A stretch of 64,000 nucleotides of DNA from P52-10 sp041397365 (lineage in GTDB: Bacteria; Pseudomonadota; Alphaproteobacteria; Rhizobiales; Xanthobacteraceae), in the NCBI GenBank assembly GCA_041397365.1, contig JAWKWT010000006.1, forward strand, positions 1 through 64,000, in the 5' to 3' direction. The translations under genes were made by a program, and so were the position numbers. The notes beneath the pieces were generated by a model. That model searched no databases and had not been told where the DNA came from. It worked only from the letters and a program-made list of their open reading frames with translations. This document shows, in pieces, positions 1 to 8,065 of this stretch (positions within the stretch are counted from its first letter, which is position 1; every line of letters begins with the position of its first letter).

Positions 1-2
1 TC

Positions 3-254
3 GCCCTTCCCCTCACATCCCGCGCCGGCCTCGTCGATCGGCTTGTCCGATCGATGGCATCGGCAGCAGACGCCGGCGAGGCGGATGGCGTGCTTCTCTC
101 AGCTCTTGAGCGTGAGCAGGAGGTCCTTCGACGCCAACAGGTGCCACAGGAACGTATCGATGACCGCTTGATCGAACTCGCGCGCGCGGTTCGCGCGCGA
201 TTGTGGTCCGAAATACTTCTTCGGCCCGGCCGGCCCGGCGGTAGCACCGCATGA
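3..254 (+). CDS. Partial small phage-island protein, DUF6074-like
   Basis: The reading frame is open at the left edge of the window, so the 5' end is missing; the first in-frame ATG is at 54. The visible part is alpha-helical and charged, with a Leu-Val-Asp-Arg start, a central ALEREQEVLRRQQVPQ stretch and a C-terminal ARAVRARLWSEI stretch. I recognise this pattern from short DUF6074-type proteins that sit beside RepA-like ATPases in rhizobial phage-like islands; their function is not known. The stop overlaps the ATG of the next gene by four bases (ATGA), which suggests translational coupling. The family call rests on memory of the pattern, not a search. Confidence 0.5.
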   Translation, partial: ALPLTSRAGLVDRLVRSMASAADAGEADGVLLSALEREQEVLRRQQVPQERIDDRLIELARAVRARLWSEILLRPGRPGGSTA

Positions 255-1441
255 GTGTCCTATCACCCCGGGTAAAAACGCAGGCAGCTAGTTCCGGCGA
301 TGTTACAAATTCTTCATCGGTAATCTCGCCGGTGCGGGCGTCGTCGCTATCTCGGCGCGCAGCCTTCCAGCGCGAGTTTGTCGTATCTAGTTTGCTTCCA
401 CGCAGTACCGTCAGCGGGCTGGTCGCAGATGGTGGTGTCGGCAAAACGACCATCGCGCTACATCAGGCAGTTTGCATCGTCCTCGGGCGCCCATGGCTAG
501 AGCTCCCAACTATCCAAGGACCCGTCATTTTTCTGAGTGCTGAGGATGATCTAGAAGAATTGCATCGGCGATTGGAATTGATCTGTGTCCGCGAAGGTGT
601 GCTTCTCTCTGAGCTTCGCGACCTCATCATTATTCCTTTGGCTGGACGTGATGCGCTCTTAGCAACTCCTGACTTCCAACGCGGAGGAATGAAGCCCACG
701 GAGCTTTGGCGTGAGCTTCGGACGACACTGGCCTCAATCAAGCCGATCACGCTAGTCTTAGACACGCTGGCCGATGTGTTTGGTGGCAACGAGATCGATC
801 GGTCCCATGCCCGATCGTTTGTCGGAATGCTGCGAGGTCTTGCGATTGAGTTCGAATTGTCGGTCCTGGTCCTTTCGCATCCATCCGTTTCCGGAATGAC
901 GAATGGGCGAGCGACATCCGGTTCAACGGGATGGGCCAATTCGATGCGATCGAGGCTTTACCTAGAACGACCATCCGTCGGAAAAGACGATATAGCCGAC
1001 CAAGACGCTCGCGTACTGAGCGTTAAAAAAGCCAATTACGGGCCAACCGGACTGTGTATTCGGCTACGTTGGCATGCCGGTGCTTTCGTCCGTGATGACG
1101 GTGAAATAGCAGCCGAGCGCGAACAGGAGAGCGAAGCTAAGGCATCAAAAGTCGACGACGTTTTTCTAAAGCTCCTCGGGACGTTCACCCAGCAAAACCG
1201 GCGAGTTGGATCAACGCCGTCATCGATCTACGCGCCCAAGGTCTTCAAGGACCTCCCGGAAGCGTCCGGTTTCTCGAAGAAGCAATTGCAAGACGCGATG
1301 GAGCGGTTGCTACGCATCGGAGCGATCCATGTGGCTGAGCGAGGTCCGCCCTCACATCGGCGGAGCTACCTGTTGCCTGGAGCTCCACCACGTCCGCTGC
1401 AATGTTCTGAGCCTTCCAACCCTCTTCCGACCCCGAAATGA
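251..1441 (+). CDS. RepA-like AAA family ATPase (AAA_25) of phage/plasmid type
   Basis: A 396-residue protein with a P-loop near residues 60-68 (DGGVGKTTIA), followed by the VIFLSAEDDLEELHRRL stretch typical of AAA_25/RepA-like helicase loaders, then a hydrophobic Walker B strand ending LVLDTLADVFGGNE near residues 170-185. The C-terminal third looks like a winged-helix DNA-binding region. Relatives occur in prophages and integrative elements and are thought to act in replication initiation. It starts four bases inside the preceding gene. Codon use is visibly less GC-rich than in the chromosomal genes further right, in line with transfer. The last codons run into an array of TTCCAAC repeats, which is where a RepA-like protein might act; that link is inference. 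Confidence 0.8.
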   Translation: MSVLSPRVKTQAASSGDVTNSSSVISPVRASSLSRRAAFQREFVVSSLLPRSTVSGLVADGGVGKTTIALHQAVCIVLGRPWLELPTIQGPVIFLSAEDDLEELHRRLELICVREGVLLSELRDLIIIPLAGRDALLATPDFQRGGMKPTELWRELRTTLASIKPITLVLDTLADVFGGNEIDRSHARSFVGMLRGLAIEFELSVLVLSHPSVSGMTNGRATSGSTGWANSMRSRLYLERPSVGKDDIADQDARVLSVKKANYGPTGLCIRLRWHAGAFVRDDGEIAAEREQESEAKASKVDDVFLKLLGTFTQQNRRVGSTPSSIYAPKVFKDLPEASGFSKKQLQDAMERLLRIGAIHVAERGPPSHRRSYLLPGAPPRPLQCSEPSNPLPTPK

Positions 1442-1544
1442 TGCCTTCCAACGACCTTCCAACCATAGGCAAAAGCCCTTCCAACCACCCTTCCGACCTA
1501 TGAAAATCTGTTCCAACTGGCTTCCAACCCCCCTGTGTTCCAAC
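1414..1544. repeat. Dense array of TTCCAAC/TTCCGAC short repeats
   Basis: Seven exact TTCCAAC copies (starting 1414, 1446, 1457, 1479, 1511, 1522, 1538) and two TTCCGAC copies (1425, 1491) lie in about 130 bases, all in the same orientation, many preceded by C. The first two units are the 3' end of the RepA-like ATPase gene and the rest are non-coding. Spacing is irregular, mostly 11 to 32 bases. A directly repeated short motif beside a replication-type ATPase resembles an iteron or origin region, but nothing here proves origin function. Confidence 0.6.
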
Positions 1545-1567
1545 CCCCTAATACCCCCAAGGTCGGA

Positions 1568-1588
1568 AGCCGCCCTTGCGGGGCGGCT
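1568..1588 (+). terminator. Hairpin downstream of the ATPase and repeat array
   Basis: AGCCGCCC (1568-1575) pairs perfectly with GGGCGGCT (1581-1588) around a five-base loop. No T run follows, so it may be a weak or factor-dependent terminator. It is flanked by an inverted copy of the repeat unit (GGTCGGAAG before, CTCCAAC after), so it could also belong to the repeat structure. Confidence 0.4.
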
Positions 1589-1594
1589 CCAACC

Positions 1595-1917
1595 TACAAG
1601 AGGACCCCTAAGGTCATCGAAACAACGAACACAGCCTTTCGTTGACAGCCGGCCGCGCTTCAGCGCGCCGGCCCGCTCTGGTACCGGCACAGTCGCTTTG
1701 TCGGGCTCACACGCCGCTGATCTTTTCAGAACCGCAATGCCGCAGACAGCGCCAGCCGCCTCGCCACGGGCCGCCTCTGCGCCGGCAATCGGCCTTCCTT
1801 GGGAAGTGGTTAGGGACCGTATGGGCGACCGCGAGGGGTGCGGCGGCGCTGCGGCCCGGAATTTGCGAAAAACTGGCGAATTGAAATCGCCGTTTTCGTT
1901 CCGTTTCAGGAGGAAAA
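1595..1917. other. Non-coding stretch before the terminase gene
   Basis: I see no convincing gene. A TTGACA hexamer at about 1642 is followed by a GC-rich imperfect hairpin around a TTCA loop (about 1649-1671). A strong ribosome-binding site (AGGAGG at about 1908) sits just before the next ATG. Confidence 0.4.
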
Positions 1918-2436
1918 ATGGCTGCAAAATCTGAGAATTCGGCCGGGATTATTGACAGCGAGACCGCGGCCAAGCTCCTGATGCTAACCGCTCACCGTGT
2001 CCGGCAGCTCGTTTCCGCCGGCTGGATCAAAAAGGTCGGCCGAGACCGCTACCGCGTCGTCGACGTTGTGCAGGGCTACGTCGGCTTCCTGAAAGACGAG
2101 GCCCGCCGATCCTCGCAATCGGCCGCGGCTTCGGCCGTCCAAGAGGCCCGTGCCGAAGAAATTCGCTTGCGCACAGCCGACAAGCGCCGCGAGCAAGAGG
2201 CCAAAGGCCAAGCCGCTGCACTCGAGGCAATCGACACCGTCGCCGGCCCACTTAAGCCAGACGTTCTCGCCATTCTGCCCCGCCTGGTGAAGGATCTGGC
2301 GCTCCGCCGCCAACTCGAAGACGCGATCGACGATGCATTTGCTGCCATGTCGAAGCGAGCAGCAACCGTCGCAGGTAAGCTTGAGCGACAAGGCCACGCT
2401 CAGCCGAAAGTCCGAAAGGCACGCTCGAGGAAATGA
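1918..2436 (+). CDS. Phage terminase small subunit, Nu1-like
   Basis: A 172-residue protein. Residues 12-50 form a helix-turn-helix (DSETAAKLLMLTAHRVRQLV) of the Nu1/excisionase type, which in terminases recognises the packaging site on phage DNA. Residues 55-85 are a charged Ala/Arg/Glu helix (coiled-coil-like), followed by a helical dimerisation-type region and a basic Lys/Arg tail. The start is fixed by AGGAGG eight bases upstream. Small terminase subunits work with a large ATPase/nuclease subunit, but no such gene is present here, so the packaging module is incomplete. The stop overlaps the next start by four bases. Confidence 0.75.
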   Translation: MAAKSENSAGIIDSETAAKLLMLTAHRVRQLVSAGWIKKVGRDRYRVVDVVQGYVGFLKDEARRSSQSAAASAVQEARAEEIRLRTADKRREQEAKGQAAALEAIDTVAGPLKPDVLAILPRLVKDLALRRQLEDAIDDAFAAMSKRAATVAGKLERQGHAQPKVRKARSRK

Positions 2437-2750
2437 CGCCGGACGTTCAGCGAGCCATTGCTGAGCTCAGCGCCGAGCGGCGCCGGCGGCACGCTGAGGT
2501 TGACCTGGACTGCGATCGTAAACTTGCGGCCATCCTCCAGTCGAACCAAGCCGCCGCGGCAGTTAGTTCGTTCTCCACGCTCAAGGCAGCGGCGATCGAA
2601 CTGGGAGTGTCCGAGAAAACCGCAAAACGGTACGCTGTCAAATATGGCGCTGGATCCCATGACAGTCGCGGCCATTGGAGGATCAATGTGCCACTGATCG
2701 CATCCTCGATCGAAGAAGAACATCGATCGAGTGCCGCTTTTGCCGGGTAA
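2433..2750 (+). CDS. Small helix-turn-helix type protein of the prophage
   Basis: A 105-residue protein starting inside the terminase stop codon. The N-terminal half is charged and helical. Residues 47-75 (SFSTLKAAAIELGVSEKTAK) look like a helix-turn-helix, with RYAVKYG and HWRIN following as in MerR/excisionase-like domains. Its position right after a Nu1-like gene suggests a DNA-binding role in the phage, but I do not recognise a named family. Confidence 0.55.
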   Translation: MTPDVQRAIAELSAERRRRHAEVDLDCDRKLAAILQSNQAAAAVSSFSTLKAAAIELGVSEKTAKRYAVKYGAGSHDSRGHWRINVPLIASSIEEEHRSSAAFAG

Positions 2751-2803
2751 CATGCCGGATTTGCCGGCTGCCGCGCGCGTCAAGCGCGCGCATGCTAGCC
2801 GCC

Positions 2804-2998
2804 ATGAGCAAACAGTTCACACCCGAGCTGGACGTCCGAAGCGAGACCGTCACCATCGCCGTATCGCGCGCGATGAAGCAGACGGTTGAAACGACGGCGG
2901 CGCTCAATAACGAAAGCGTAGCGGCGTTCTTCCGCAAGGCCGCGCTCGAGCGGGTTGCCGAAATCTTGAATCCGCCCTCGCCGCGGGGCCGCCGATGA
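2804..2998 (+). CDS. Small ribbon-helix-helix-like protein
   Basis: A 64-residue protein beginning MSKQFTPELDVRSETVTIAV. The pattern of a short beta strand (SETVTIAV) followed by two helices (RAMKQTVETTAALNNESVAA) resembles ribbon-helix-helix regulators. The frame is open further upstream to 2675, but that part reads as non-protein sequence; ATG at 2792 is an alternative start. No clear ribosome-binding site precedes either ATG. The stop overlaps the ATG of the S49 protease gene by four bases. Confidence 0.5.
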   Translation: MSKQFTPELDVRSETVTIAVSRAMKQTVETTAALNNESVAAFFRKAALERVAEILNPPSPRGRR

Positions 2999-3959
2999 CG
3001 CACCTCGCGAGGATCGCCGCGCTCGTCACGAACGTGCCTTTGATGATCCAGCCCGCGAAGCTTGCGGTCATCGCGTCGATCCTGGATGGCAGGATCGGCA
3101 TTGATGCGGCCGTGCTGCCGGCCGACATCGCGGCGAAGGCACCGTCGGCGCCGCAGAGTAATCGGTACGTCGGCCAGTTCGAGCTTAACGATCCGCACGA
3201 TCAGCGATCGGGCCGCAAGCCCTACCGCACCACCAGCAACGGGGTCGCGATCATTCCGGTGCTCGGCTCGCTCGTAAACCGCGCATCGTATCTCGACGCG
3301 ATGTCGGGTTTGACGAGCTACGAGACGCTGAAGCATCACATTCGGCTCGCCGCCGCCGACCCTGACGTCGCCGGGATCGTGCTCGACATCGATAGCCCCG
3401 GCGGCGAAGCGGTCGGCGCCTTCGAGGTCGCGGACGTAGTTGCCGCGGCGAGATCGATTAAGCCTGTGATCGCGTCGGTGACGGGGCTGTGCTGTAGCGC
3501 TGCATACGCGATCGCCTCGGCATGCACCAAGATCGTCGTCTCACCGTCATCCGTTACCGGTTCGATCGGCGTCGTGATGTTGCACATCGATCGCAGCCGG
3601 CGCATGGACACGGCGGGGCTGACGCCGACACTCATTCACGCCGGAGCGCGCAAGGTTGATGGTCATCCTTACGGTCCACTGACCGACGAGGTTACCGGCC
3701 ACCTCCAGGCCGAAATCGATCGTTTCCAGGATTTGTTCGTCGCGACCGTCGCGCGCGGCCGCGGATCTCGGAGAAGTCCGTCCGGGATACCGAGGCGCGC
3801 ACGTACATCGGCGCCGACGCCATCAACGTCGGCCTCGCCGATCAGGTCGGGAGTTTTGAAGACTTCGTCGCCGAGCTCGACAGAGCGAGCCCTATCGCCG
3901 CGAGGCTCGCCGAGCGCCGGAAGCCGCGCGCCGTCTCCTATGTCCGCAAGCCGCTGTGA
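2995..3959 (+). pseudogene. S49 family phage capsid protease (ClpP/SppA-like), frameshifted
   Basis: The protein matches S49 serine peptidases that act as head-maturation proteases in tailed phages. The signature VLDIDSPGGEAVGAFEVAD is near residue 130, the presumed nucleophile Ser168 lies in GLCCSAAYAIAS, and a catalytic-type Lys220 follows in HAGARK. Around 3765-3770 the frame breaks: the original frame becomes arginine/serine-rich nonsense and runs to 3981, while the adjacent frame continues with family-like sequence (SEKSVRDTEARTYIGADAIN) to a TGA at 3957-3959. Loss of one base in the GGC-rich run CGCGGCCGCGG would explain it. It is either a broken gene or a sequencing error. It is followed by the usual downstream partner. 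Confidence 0.75.
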
Positions 3960-3965
3960 GGGTCG

Positions 3966-4274
3966 ATGGCAGATCCATTGACCATAGCAAAACAGATCGG
4001 TGCTGGTGACTTCGACATGACGTTGGAGGCAGCGATTGCGGCCGGCGCCCGCGCCGAGCGCGAGCGCATCAAAGCGGTCATGGATATGCCTGAAGCCGCT
4101 GGCCGCGAAGGTATCGCGCTTCAATGTGCGCTCACCGGCGACATGCCGGAGCAGGCAATTCGGTTTGTCCTGTCGACTGTCCCTCGAGCTGCGCAGCCGA
4201 TCTACTCTACCCGCAAAATCATGCCGCGCCACCTTCGCCTCGCCGCGAGCGCTAGCCTCACGAAAGGATCCTGA
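3966..4274 (+). CDS. Small partner protein of the S49 capsid protease
   Basis: A 102-residue protein directly after the S49 gene. Helix 1 (ADPLTIAKQIGAGDF), an Ala/Arg/Glu helix with AGARAERERIKAVM, and the block EGIALQCALTGDMPEQAI form a pattern I know from proteins next to or fused to prophage S49 proteases, probably scaffold-like. The last 25 residues look unlike the family and may reflect a further frame disturbance. Function is inferred from position. Confidence 0.55.
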   Translation: MADPLTIAKQIGAGDFDMTLEAAIAAGARAERERIKAVMDMPEAAGREGIALQCALTGDMPEQAIRFVLSTVPRAAQPIYSTRKIMPRHLRLAASASLTKGS

Positions 4275-4276
4275 TC

Positions 4277-4908
4277 ATGATCGCTCTCCGACGAGAACGG
4301 CAATCCCTGCCTGAGCCGACCTCGCTATCGGGCGCGCTCAGGCTTGCGCCGAAGCGCGCGCGGCCTTCGACGCCTTAAATAGCGGGGACGCCGCGCCCTC
4401 GTCGGTCGCCCAGGCAAAAGCCGCTCTTGCCGGTGCCGAGCGCGCGCTGAGTGCGAAGCAAGTCGAAGACACTGCCCTTCGCCGCGTCGGCCGGTCGGTG
4501 CCGGATGCCGAGATTGCGACCCTTCAGCGTGAACGCGACGAAGCGAAAGCTGCGCTCGACGAAGCCCAGCGGTTCGCCGAAGGCCGTGAACTCGCGCGCG
4601 AAGCGCTACGCACCGAGTTGAATGCCGCACATGAAAGGCTGAGTGCTGCGGTCGCGGAAGCAACAGCGACGTTGCGGCGCGAAGCCGAGGTGAACTTTCG
4701 TGCGGCGATTGAGCAGCTTCGCGACAGCATCCACGTCATCGATCAGCTCGAAAACACATTCCGATCTGACAAGGTCAAGCTCCCGGAAGTCGGGCAGCCT
4801 CACTTTTGGCACTCGATGAAACCGTCGCCCGAAATTTTGGCCCAGCTCGAGCCGTATCTTCCCGCCCTACGCGAGCGCAATATCTCGCTGGCCCGATTGC
4901 TCCGTTAA
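4277..4908 (+). pseudogene. Coiled-coil prophage protein, frameshifted near its start
   Basis: A ribosome-binding site (AAGGA) precedes ATG 4277, which opens MIAL and then continues in a different frame as DENGNP. The main coding frame is open from 4315 to 4908 and reads as an Ala/Glu/Arg-rich coiled coil (for example ARAAFDALNSGD, QRERDEAKAALDEAQRF, ELNAAHERLSAAVAEA) ending in a compact region with HFWHSMKPSPEILAQLEPYL. At least one indel lies between 4285 and 4325. The next usable start in the main frame is GTG 4498. No named family recognised; the position between the head protease and tail genes suggests a structural or scaffold role. Confidence 0.5.
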
Positions 4909-4987
4909 ATTCGGCGTCGCGTCAGCCGACCGGCCGGCTCGATCACCTTGGCGGGGATCGGGCCGGCCAACCGCCTAGGAGATTTCA

Positions 4988-5167
4988 ATGCAAACGACCT
5001 CACAATTGATCGATGAACTCCGCCGCCGTGCTCGCGAGCGCGACATCGCGGCGAAGGTCCGGCCGTTCGAGCTTTTGCCGGAGCAACGCGCCAAGCTCGC
5101 AAGCCTCCTCACCATCATCAGGCCGGCGCGTTCGCCGGCGCGCACCTCGGAGATCACGCCACAATGA
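4988..5167 (+). CDS. Small prophage protein, 59 residues
   Basis: A short gene with a strong ribosome-binding site (AGGAG at 4977-4981). The product begins MQTTSQLIDELRRRARERD and contains VRPFELLPEQRAKLASLL; it is helical and basic. Its TGA overlaps the ATG of the tail chaperone gene (ATGA at 5164-5167), so it belongs to the same transcription unit. No family recognised. Confidence 0.6.
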   Translation: MQTTSQLIDELRRRARERDIAAKVRPFELLPEQRAKLASLLTIIRPARSPARTSEITPQ

Positions 5168-5445
5168 CCCGCCTGACCCTCAGCCGAAAAGTGTTCCACG
5201 ACAACAAAGAATTTGAGACGCTCGACATCGACGAGCCGACGGTCGGAGGCATCGAAGCGTTCGAGCGCGCCAAGGCCAAGGGCGAGACCGACACGACGGC
5301 GACGATCGAGATGCTCGCGGTCGACACCGGTTGGCCGGTCGAAGCGATCCGCAAGATCCGGGCGAGCGATCTCGTAAAAATCTCGGATGCCATCGCCCCT
5401 TTCGTCGACGCGCTGACGCCGGTTGGTGGCCCCACTGGCGCGTGA
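5164..5445 (+). CDS. Phage tail assembly chaperone (gp41/E-like)
   Basis: A 93-residue protein with a short beta region (MTRLTLSRKVFHDNKEFETL) followed by DIDEPTVGGIEAFERAK and helices containing ATIEMLAVDTGWPVEAIRKI and RASDLVKISDAIAPFVD. This is the pattern of tail assembly chaperones of the Mu gp41 / P2 gpE group, which bind the tape-measure protein before tail polymerisation. Two small genes and the tape-measure gene follow in the expected order. The last codon overlaps the GTG start of the next gene. Confidence 0.75.
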   Translation: MTRLTLSRKVFHDNKEFETLDIDEPTVGGIEAFERAKAKGETDTTATIEMLAVDTGWPVEAIRKIRASDLVKISDAIAPFVDALTPVGGPTGA

Positions 5446-5600
5446 TCGCCGCAGACGTCGCGCATGTCCTTCACACACCGGTGAGCGATCTGCGCCGTGA
5501 ACGATGGATCGATCTCATTGCGTGGCATCGCCACGCCCGGCGGATCGGCAAAGCGATCGGCATTCCGATCGTAAACTTGGAGGCAGAGGACGATGGCTAA
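5442..5600 (+). CDS. GpE-like small tail protein (second tail chaperone)
   Basis: A 52-residue product starting at GTG 5442, overlapping the previous stop (GTGA). It begins MIAADVAHVLHTPVSDLRRE and has the hydrophobic-Trp-x-x-Leu motif RWIDLIAWHRHARRI seen in phage P2 GpE-type proteins. In P2-like phages this product is often made as a frameshift extension of the first chaperone; here the overlap suggests coupled translation. It overlaps the tape-measure start by eight bases. Confidence 0.65.
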   Translation: MIAADVAHVLHTPVSDLRRERWIDLIAWHRHARRIGKAIGIPIVNLEAEDDG

Positions 5601-7734
5601 TCTCACGAGCAAGTTGATCGTCTCGCTCGTCGACCGTGTGACCGGGCCGGCGAAAGGCATTGCCGCATCGGTGCGCGGTCTCGACAACCAGTTGACGAAG
5701 ATGCGGGCGGCCAACGCCCGCTCGCTCAGCCGGCTTCAATCGCAGATGTTCGGTGCCGTCGCCGCGGCGTACAGCTTGCAGCGCGCATTGTCGTCGCCGC
5801 TGAAGGCGGCGGCGGACTTCGAGACCGCGCTGCTCGACATTGCGCAGAAGGCCGATCTTGGCGACAGCGCGATGAAGTCGCTCGGCGACCGCATCCGCAA
5901 GCTCGCGCCCTTGCTCAATCAATCCGCCGGCGGTGTTGCCAAGGGCGTCGATTTTCTCGCCGGCATGGGCCTCGACCCTGATCGTGCCATGACGCTGATG
6001 GGCCCGATCGGCCGGGCTGCCACGGCCTACAAGGCCGAGATCGAGGACCTGGCGAAGTCCGGCTTCGCGGTTCTCGACAATCTCAAGGTGAAGGCCGATG
6101 ACTTCGGCCGCGCTCTGGACGTCATGGCGCAGAGCGGCAAAGAGGGAGCGTTCGAGCTGGCCGACATGGCGCGGTTTTTTCCATCGCTGACGGCCGCGGC
6201 TCAAGCGTTGAAGATCACCGGCGTTGACGGCGTCGCCAAGCTCGCCGCGGCGCTCCAGATCGCGCGCAAAGGTGCCGCCGACGGCTCGGAGGCCGCGACG
6301 AACGCGGCGAACCTGATGCAGAAGATCGTCAGCCCGGAGACAACGAAGAAGTTTCAAAAACTTGGCGTCAATATCCGCAAGGAGCTGAAGAAAACGCAGG
6401 ATAGCGGCGGCGACGTCTTCGAGATGATCGCCAAGCTCACGGACAAGGCGCTGAAAGGCGACATGTCCAAGTTGGGCGACTTGTTCGAAGACGCGCAGGT
6501 TCAGAAATTCCTCCGGCCGCTGATCGCGAACCTCGAGTATCGCAAGATCCGCGACAAGTCCGGCGGCGCGAAGGGCGTCGTTGATCAGGACTTTGACCGG
6601 AGAATGAAGACCGCCGTCGCGCGCACGGCGGCGTTCACCAACCAGATGAACGATCTCGCCATCACGATCGGCAACATCCTGCTCCCGGCAATGAACAGCC
6701 TGCTGGGCAAGATCAATCCGATCGTGAAGTCTTTCGAGCGGTTCGCGGAGGCGAACCCCGGCCTGGTCGGCGGGGGCATCAAGGCTGCCGCCGCGCTGAT
6801 CGCGCTGCGGATCGCGGCCATCGGCGTCAGGTTCGCCATGGCGTTTATGGGTGCGGCGATGCTCACCGCGCTCGCGCCGATCCAGCTCTTCCCGAAGGCG
6901 CTCGCGCTTATGGGCGCCGGCATCCTGGCGCTGACGCGCCCACTGCAACTGCTCAAGCTTGCCCTGCTTGGCACCGGCATCGGCGCCATCCTGGTCGGCA
7001 TCGGAACCGCGGCGGTGTTCCTGGCGAACAATGCAAAGGGGATCACTGCGTTTTTCTCGTCCATGACGACAGCGCTCAAGGAAGGGCTACAAGGCGATCG
7101 GTTCAAGTTCATGGTCGAAGGGCTGGAGCGAATCGGTAATCTGTGGAAGTCGATCACGGGCGAGATCGCGACGTCCAACTGGGAAGCCTGGGGATCGAGC
7201 ACCGGCGCCAGTCTGGCTCAATCCATCAACAGCATCGCCGACGCCCTCGATCGCGTGATCGCGAGCTGGGAGAAGCTTCAGTCAATCTGGAACAGCACGG
7301 TCGGCTTTGTCACCAACACGGAGCCGGCGACTGGGCTGCCGGCAAGCACCAGCGAGACCAGAAAGCAGCGGTGGAGGGATCGCGGCAAGCTTCCCATGAT
7401 CGGCGCGCCGGCCGGCGGTGGCGATGCCTGGTCTTCGGGCGCAAGCCCGTTCCGCAGTTTCGACGGGTCGGGCCAAGCCTCCGGCGCGGGCAAACAGACC
7501 GCGGCAGCCTACAAGGCGGCTCTCGCCGCAGAGTTTCGCGCGGTCGATCAGATGGTGTCCGAGGCGGTTCAGCGCTGGACCGGGATGTTGTCATTCAGCG
7601 CTTCGCCTTCGGTTAGCCCGAAGTTCGGCCCGATGCCGGCGACATCGCCGACCGGCCTCAAGACCGGCGCGGCCGATGTCATCAAGCAGAAGCAGCACGC
7701 CATGTTCGCCGACTACGGCATGAACACGGCCTGA
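5593..7734 (+). CDS. Phage tail tape-measure protein (TP901 family)
   Basis: A 713-residue protein, the longest of the prophage remnant. The N-terminal 300 residues hold the TP901 core (LIVSLVDRVTGPAKGIAASV, then AADFETALLDIAQKADLG and ADMARFFPSLTAAAQALKIT). Residues 400-485 form several hydrophobic segments (for example IALRIAAIGVRFAMAFMGAA and ALLGTGIGAILVGIGTAAVF), as usual for tape-measure proteins that line the tail tube. A ribosome-binding site (TTGGAGG) precedes ATG 5593. The C-terminal 150 residues are Gly/Ser/Pro-rich. The gene looks intact although the rest of the prophage is broken. Confidence 0.85.
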   Translation: MANLTSKLIVSLVDRVTGPAKGIAASVRGLDNQLTKMRAANARSLSRLQSQMFGAVAAAYSLQRALSSPLKAAADFETALLDIAQKADLGDSAMKSLGDRIRKLAPLLNQSAGGVAKGVDFLAGMGLDPDRAMTLMGPIGRAATAYKAEIEDLAKSGFAVLDNLKVKADDFGRALDVMAQSGKEGAFELADMARFFPSLTAAAQALKITGVDGVAKLAAALQIARKGAADGSEAATNAANLMQKIVSPETTKKFQKLGVNIRKELKKTQDSGGDVFEMIAKLTDKALKGDMSKLGDLFEDAQVQKFLRPLIANLEYRKIRDKSGGAKGVVDQDFDRRMKTAVARTAAFTNQMNDLAITIGNILLPAMNSLLGKINPIVKSFERFAEANPGLVGGGIKAAAALIALRIAAIGVRFAMAFMGAAMLTALAPIQLFPKALALMGAGILALTRPLQLLKLALLGTGIGAILVGIGTAAVFLANNAKGITAFFSSMTTALKEGLQGDRFKFMVEGLERIGNLWKSITGEIATSNWEAWGSSTGASLAQSINSIADALDRVIASWEKLQSIWNSTVGFVTNTEPATGLPASTSETRKQRWRDRGKLPMIGAPAGGGDAWSSGASPFRSFDGSGQASGAGKQTAAAYKAALAAEFRAVDQMVSEAVQRWTGMLSFSASPSVSPKFGPMPATSPTGLKTGAADVIKQKQHAMFADYGMNTA

Positions 7735-7750
7735 TCGGCGGAGGATTGCG

Positions 7751-7774
7751 ATGCTTGTCGTAGTGCCGATCTAA
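7751..7774 (+). pseudogene. Start of a truncated phage gene after the tape measure
   Basis: A good ribosome-binding site (GGAGG at about 7740) and an ATG at 7751 lead into MLVVVPI and then a TAA at 7772. In intact phages a tail or baseplate gene starts at this point. The simplest reading is that the rest of the prophage was deleted here, leaving a seven-codon stub. Confidence 0.45.
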
Positions 7775-7814
7775 TGTGCTCAGCGAGCAATGAGGTGTCG
7801 GCTGCCTAATTCTG

Positions 7815-7994
7815 TCACCGAACTCTTCGCGGTGCCGGAGGACACAACTCAGCTATTTTCTGGGTGCACTCGGCTTTGGTTTTATGTGGGCCGGTCACGA
7901 AGGTACCGCTGACTTTGGTGCTGTACCAACCGGATTCAACGCCCAGCCGCTTTGACTCTTCGATCTCTACATGTCGTGGCGATAGAATATGCAT
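7815..7994 (-). CDS. Small conserved-looking protein, 59 residues
   Basis: The minus strand encodes a 59-residue product beginning MHILSPRHVEIEESKRL, with WYSTKVSGTFVTGPHKTKAE and ECTQKIAEL. The pattern Trp-x5-Gly-x-Phe-x-x-Gly-Pro-x2-x-Lys-x2-Cys-x3-Ile resembles small proteins common in rhizobial genomes. A purine-rich AGGAAAG lies about 12 bases upstream. It points away from the prophage and toward the cut end of the tape-measure region. No function known. Confidence 0.55.
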   Translation of the reverse strand: MHILSPRHVEIEESKRLGVESGWYSTKVSGTFVTGPHKTKAECTQKIAELCPPAPRRVR

Positions 7995-8065
7995 TCCGAA
8001 CCGTCTTTCCTGAGTTTGGCAACCCCGAATTGGGCGCGCATTCCGCGTAAAATCGTTGTTTGCAG

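Noticed and set aside
1411..1594. TTCCAAC repeats as a CRISPR array
   Set aside because: Units are only seven bases, spacing is short and irregular, and no cas genes are near.
5515..6948. Long minus-strand open frame opposite the tape-measure gene
   Set aside because: Arg/His/Asp-rich shadow of the tape-measure coding strand.
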